Assembly (NCBI GenBank): GCA_050516505.1
Contig: CP191518.1
Coordinates: forward strand, 186,001-250,000
Direction: 5' to 3'
Length of the DNA: 64,000 nt
Source of the DNA: Scandinavium ludwigii_A
GTDB lineage: Bacteria > Pseudomonadota > Gammaproteobacteria > Enterobacterales > Enterobacteriaceae
Made by a program: the position numbers and the translations under genes. Of the stretch, positions 61,166 through 64,000 are shown piece after piece. The notes beneath the pieces were generated by a model. It did not search any database, was not told the DNA's origin, and saw only the letters and a list, made by a program, of their open reading frames with translations. How positions within the stretch are numbered: position 1 is the first letter of the stretch; each line of letters opens with the position of its first letter.

Positions 61166-62149
61166 ATGAAAATGACTGTAAGGCCATTTGTGGCCGCATT
61201 ATGCTTTTCCACAGCAGCACTCTGCTTTACGCCTTCGGTTTTAGCGCAAACCATTCGTGCCGCCGATGTTCATCCTCAAGGCTACCCGAACGTGGTGGCG
61301 GTCCAGCACATGGGCGAAAAACTCAAACAGCAAACTAACGGCGACCTGGAGATTAAAGTCTTCCCGGGCGGCGTGCTGGGCGATGAAAAACAAATGATTG
61401 AGCAGGCGCAAATGGGCGCCATCGACATCATTCGCGTATCAATGGCACCCGTGGCGGCGATTCTGCCGGACATCGAAGTGTTCACCCTGCCGTACGTTTT
61501 CCGCGATGAAGATCATATGCACAAGGTCATCGACGGTGATATTGGCAAACAGATTGGCGAGAAGCTCACCAACAACCCGAAATCGAAACTGGTGTTCCTC
61601 GGCTGGATGGATTCCGGTACCCGTAACCTGATTACCAAACAGCCGGTCACCAAACCCGAAGATTTGAAAGGGATGAAAATCCGCGTTCAGGGTAGCCCGG
61701 TGGCGATTGATAGCCTGAAAGACATGGGCGCTAACGCCGTCGCGATGGGTGTGAGTGAAGTTTACAGCGGCATGCAGACCGGCGTGATTGACGGTGCCGA
61801 AAACAACCCGCCAACCTTTATCGCCCACAACTACATGCCGGTGGCCAAGCACTACACCCTCAGCGGCCACTTCATCACCCCGGAAATGCTGCTCTATTCC
61901 AAAGTGAAATGGGACAAACTCACCGCCGACCAGCAGCAAAAAATCCTGACCCTGGCCCGCGAAGCCCAGATGGAACAGCGCGAGCTGTGGAACGCCTATA
62001 ACAAACAGGCGCTGGAAAAAATGAAAGCGGGTGGCGTGCAGTTCCACGACATCGACAAAGCGTACTTCGTCCAGGCGACGGAGCCGGTGCGTAAAGCCTA
62101 TGGCGAAAAGCATCAGGATCTGATGAAAGCCATTGCTGACGTCCAGTGA
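61166..62149 (+). CDS. TRAP transporter solute-binding protein (DctP family)
   Basis: This 327-residue periplasmic binding protein has a signal peptide cut near SVLA-Q and DctP-family motifs: VFPGGVLGDEKQMIEQ, KIRVQGSPV (the carboxylate-clamping arginine) and GAENNPP. The ligand is an organic acid. The KdgR-like operator suggests a hexuronate, ketodeoxygluconate or related sugar acid rather than C4-dicarboxylates. CTGGAGCC precedes the ATG. It starts a three-gene P-Q-M operon. Confidence 0.93.
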   Translation: MKMTVRPFVAALCFSTAALCFTPSVLAQTIRAADVHPQGYPNVVAVQHMGEKLKQQTNGDLEIKVFPGGVLGDEKQMIEQAQMGAIDIIRVSMAPVAAILPDIEVFTLPYVFRDEDHMHKVIDGDIGKQIGEKLTNNPKSKLVFLGWMDSGTRNLITKQPVTKPEDLKGMKIRVQGSPVAIDSLKDMGANAVAMGVSEVYSGMQTGVIDGAENNPPTFIAHNYMPVAKHYTLSGHFITPEMLLYSKVKWDKLTADQQQKILTLAREAQMEQRELWNAYNKQALEKMKAGGVQFHDIDKAYFVQATEPVRKAYGEKHQDLMKAIADVQ

Positions 62150-62172
62150 TTTTCACGTCGGACGGAGGACCT

Positions 62173-62682
62173 ATGTCTGAATCCTTTTCAAAACTGATGG
62201 ATAAGCTGTACATGCTGGCGATGTGGGTCGCCGGCGTGTCGCTGCTGGTGATGACCATCGTTATTCCCATCGGTATTTTTTCCCGCTACGTGCTGAATCA
62301 GGGGGAATCCTGGCCTGAGCCGGTGGCCATTCTGTGCATGGTAACGTTCACCTTTATCGGCGCGGCGGTAGGCTACCGCGCCGGGTCACACATCGCCGTC
62401 AACATGTTGACCGACCGTCTGCCCGCCGCGCTGCAACGCGCTTCGGCACGGCTGGTTGATCTCATGATGCTGCTGATTACCGGGCTGATGTTCTGGTACA
62501 GCTACTGGCTGTGCCTCGATTTATGGGATCAACCGGTGGCGGAGTTTCCGCTGTTGACGTCCGGTGAAACCTATCTGCCGTTGCCGATTGGTTCGGCGGT
62601 GCTGATTCTGTTCGTTATTGAGCGTCTGCTGTTCGGTTCCCAGGAGCACCGTCCGGTGGTCCTCATCGGTAATCACGGTTAA
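62173..62682 (+). CDS. TRAP transporter small membrane subunit (DctQ family)
   Basis: This 169-residue protein has four membrane helices and the motif SWPEPVAILCMVTFTFIGAAVG near residue 45-65, typical of DctQ. It scaffolds the large permease DctM. The frame reads back into the upstream gene, but GGAGG lies just before the ATG at 62173. Confidence 0.93.
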   Translation: MSESFSKLMDKLYMLAMWVAGVSLLVMTIVIPIGIFSRYVLNQGESWPEPVAILCMVTFTFIGAAVGYRAGSHIAVNMLTDRLPAALQRASARLVDLMMLLITGLMFWYSYWLCLDLWDQPVAEFPLLTSGETYLPLPIGSAVLILFVIERLLFGSQEHRPVVLIGNHG

Positions 62683-62692
62683 GGGGTGTCAG

Positions 62693-63976
62693 ATGGATGC
62701 GTTTATTCTGCTTTTCACCCTCGCCATTTTGTTGGCTATTGGGATGCCGGTGGCTTTTGCCGTGGGGCTCAGCGCCGTGGCGGGGGCAATTTGGATTGAG
62801 TTACCACTGGAAGCGTTGATGATTCAGATAACCAGCGGGGTGAATAAATTTACCCTGCTGGCGATTCCGTTCTTCATTCTCGCCGGGGCAATCATGGCGG
62901 AGGGCGGGATTGCTCGACGACTGGTCAATTTCGCCTATCTGTTCGTGGGCTTCATTCGCGGCGGTTTATCGCTGGTGAACATTGTGGCGTCCACCTTTTT
63001 TGGTGCGATTTCCGGTTCGTCGGTGGCGGATACTGCGTCTATCGGCAGCGTGATGATCCCGGAAATGGAGAAGAAAGGGTACCCGCGTGAGTACGCAGCG
63101 GCGGTCACCGCCAGCGGTTCGGTGCAGGCGATTCTGATCCCGCCGAGCCACAACTCGGTGATTTACTCTCTGGCGGCAGGTGGGACGGTGTCTATCGCCT
63201 CGCTGTTTATCGCCGGAGTATTGCCGGGCTTGCTGCTGGGCGTCAGCCTGATGGTGATGTGCCTCGCCTTCGCGAAAAAGCGCGGCTATCCGAAAGGCGA
63301 AGTCATTCCGTTCCGTCAGGCGGTGAAGATATTCTTTGATGCGCTGTGGGGGCTGATGACGGTGGTCATTATTCTCGGCGGGATCCTTTCCGGCATTTTC
63401 ACCGCAACGGAATCCGCGGCGGTGGCCTGCCTGTGGGCGTTCTTTGTCACCATGTTTATCTACCGTGACTACAAATGGAACGAGTTGCCGAAGCTGATGT
63501 ACCGCACGGTCAAAACGGTCAGTATCGTGATGATCCTGATTGGCTTTGCCGCGGCGTTTGGCGCGGTGATGACCTATATGCAGCTGCCGACGCGCATCAC
63601 CGAGTTCTTCACCACGCTTTCCAGCAACAAGTACGTGATTCTGATGTATCTCAACGTCATGCTGCTGTTGATTGGCACGCTGATGGACATGGCGCCGATC
63701 ATCTTGATCCTGACGCCGGTGCTGTTGCCGGTGACAAATGCGCTGGGGATCGATCCGGTGCATTTCGGGATGATCATGATGGTCAACCTGGGGATCGGTT
63801 TGATTACCCCGCCGGTAGGATCGGTGCTGTTTGTGGCCAGTGCGGTGAGTAAGCAGAAGATAGAAACCGTGGTCCGCGCGATGCTGCCTTTCTACGGCGT
63901 GCTGCTGGTGGTGCTGGCGATGGTGACTTACATTCCGGCGATTTCACTGTGGCTGCCGCATGTATTAGGGATGTAA
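62693..63976 (+). CDS. TRAP transporter large permease (DctM family)
   Basis: This 427-residue permease has about 12 helices and DctM signatures: the start FILLFTLAILLAIGMPVAFA, FGAISGSSVADTASIGSVMI (about 100) and LIPPSHNSVIYSLAAGG (about 150). It uses a sodium gradient to import the bound acid. AAGGGG before the ATG at 62693 sets the start. The operon ends at 63976, just ahead of a repeat; any catabolic partner genes lie outside the window. Confidence 0.94.
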   Translation: MDAFILLFTLAILLAIGMPVAFAVGLSAVAGAIWIELPLEALMIQITSGVNKFTLLAIPFFILAGAIMAEGGIARRLVNFAYLFVGFIRGGLSLVNIVASTFFGAISGSSVADTASIGSVMIPEMEKKGYPREYAAAVTASGSVQAILIPPSHNSVIYSLAAGGTVSIASLFIAGVLPGLLLGVSLMVMCLAFAKKRGYPKGEVIPFRQAVKIFFDALWGLMTVVIILGGILSGIFTATESAAVACLWAFFVTMFIYRDYKWNELPKLMYRTVKTVSIVMILIGFAAAFGAVMTYMQLPTRITEFFTTLSSNKYVILMYLNVMLLLIGTLMDMAPIILILTPVLLPVTNALGIDPVHFGMIMMVNLGIGLITPPVGSVLFVASAVSKQKIETVVRAMLPFYGVLLVVLAMVTYIPAISLWLPHVLGM

Positions 63977-63981
63977 CGTTT

Positions 63982-64000
63982 CCCCTCACCCCGACCCTCT
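63982..64000. repeat. Intergenic palindrome, CCCTCTCCC family (copy 6, cut by window end)
   Basis: CCCCTCACCCCGACCCTCT is the left half of the family, as at 10563. The right half lies beyond the window. Confidence 0.75.

Noticed and set aside
1..64000. tRNA, rRNA, integrase or insertion sequence genes
   Set aside because: None was recognised; the effector islet shows flanking duplication but no recombinase or terminal inverted repeats.

Overview
This window looks like about 64 kb of chromosome from an Enterobacter-like member of the Enterobacteriaceae (Enterobacter, Lelliottia, Leclercia, Kosakonia or similar). Most genes match E. coli K-12 genes of the dctA-to-tusA stretch in recognisable order: dctA, yhjJ, kdgK, pdeH, yhjG, yhjE, yhjD, yhjC, treF, gor, rlmJ, prlC, rsmJ, uspA, uspB, pitA, yhiN, then yhhT, dcrB, yhhQ, tusA. 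Accessory blocks interrupt that backbone. The genus is an inference; nothing was searched.

Layout. 1-12,000: dctA 3' end, an inactive M16 protease homologue, KDG kinase, the c-di-GMP phosphodiesterase pdeH behind a sigma-28 promoter, inner-membrane proteins and transporters, a LysR/short-chain dehydrogenase divergent pair, and an acetyltransferase. 11,300-27,300: a membrane HEPN-domain protein, trehalase, a serine-hydrolase lipoprotein, a small charged secreted protein, glutathione reductase, the rRNA methyltransferases rlmJ and rsmJ, a PAP2 phosphatase, oligopeptidase A, universal stress genes, phosphate transporter and yhiN. 27,500-33,000: an AT-rich patchwork with a GGDEF sensor, a 59-residue membrane protein, mgtE behind an apparent M-box Mg2+ riboswitch, a C40 peptidase and an orphan LuxR regulator.

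33,092-40,458: the seven-gene arnBCADTEF operon, which modifies lipid A with 4-amino-4-deoxy-L-arabinose (polymyxin resistance). Directly behind it, 40,430-42,715 is an AT-rich islet with a PAAR-domain type VI secretion effector and a probable membrane immunity protein. A rearranged second copy of the arnF 3' end flanks its far side.

42,919-57,016: a 17-gene minus-strand aryl polyene operon (apeC to apeR order plus a phosphopantetheinyl transferase). It combines two ACPs, ketosynthases, ketoreductase, dehydratases, an AMP ligase, glycosyl/acyltransferases and an export set. 57,257-64,000: a lipoprotein, yhhT, dcrB, yhhQ, tusA and a complete TRAP transporter operon. The TRAP operon carries the same KdgR-like operator as kdgK, which links the two ends of the window through hexuronate/ketodeoxygluconate metabolism.

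A dispersed palindrome family (arms CCCTCTCCC/GGGAGAGGG) fills many gene ends. At 23,057-23,179 it forms a 34-bp tandem array. The most interesting items are the effector/immunity islet with its arnF duplication, the HEPN membrane protein, the M-box and the paired KdgR-like sites.
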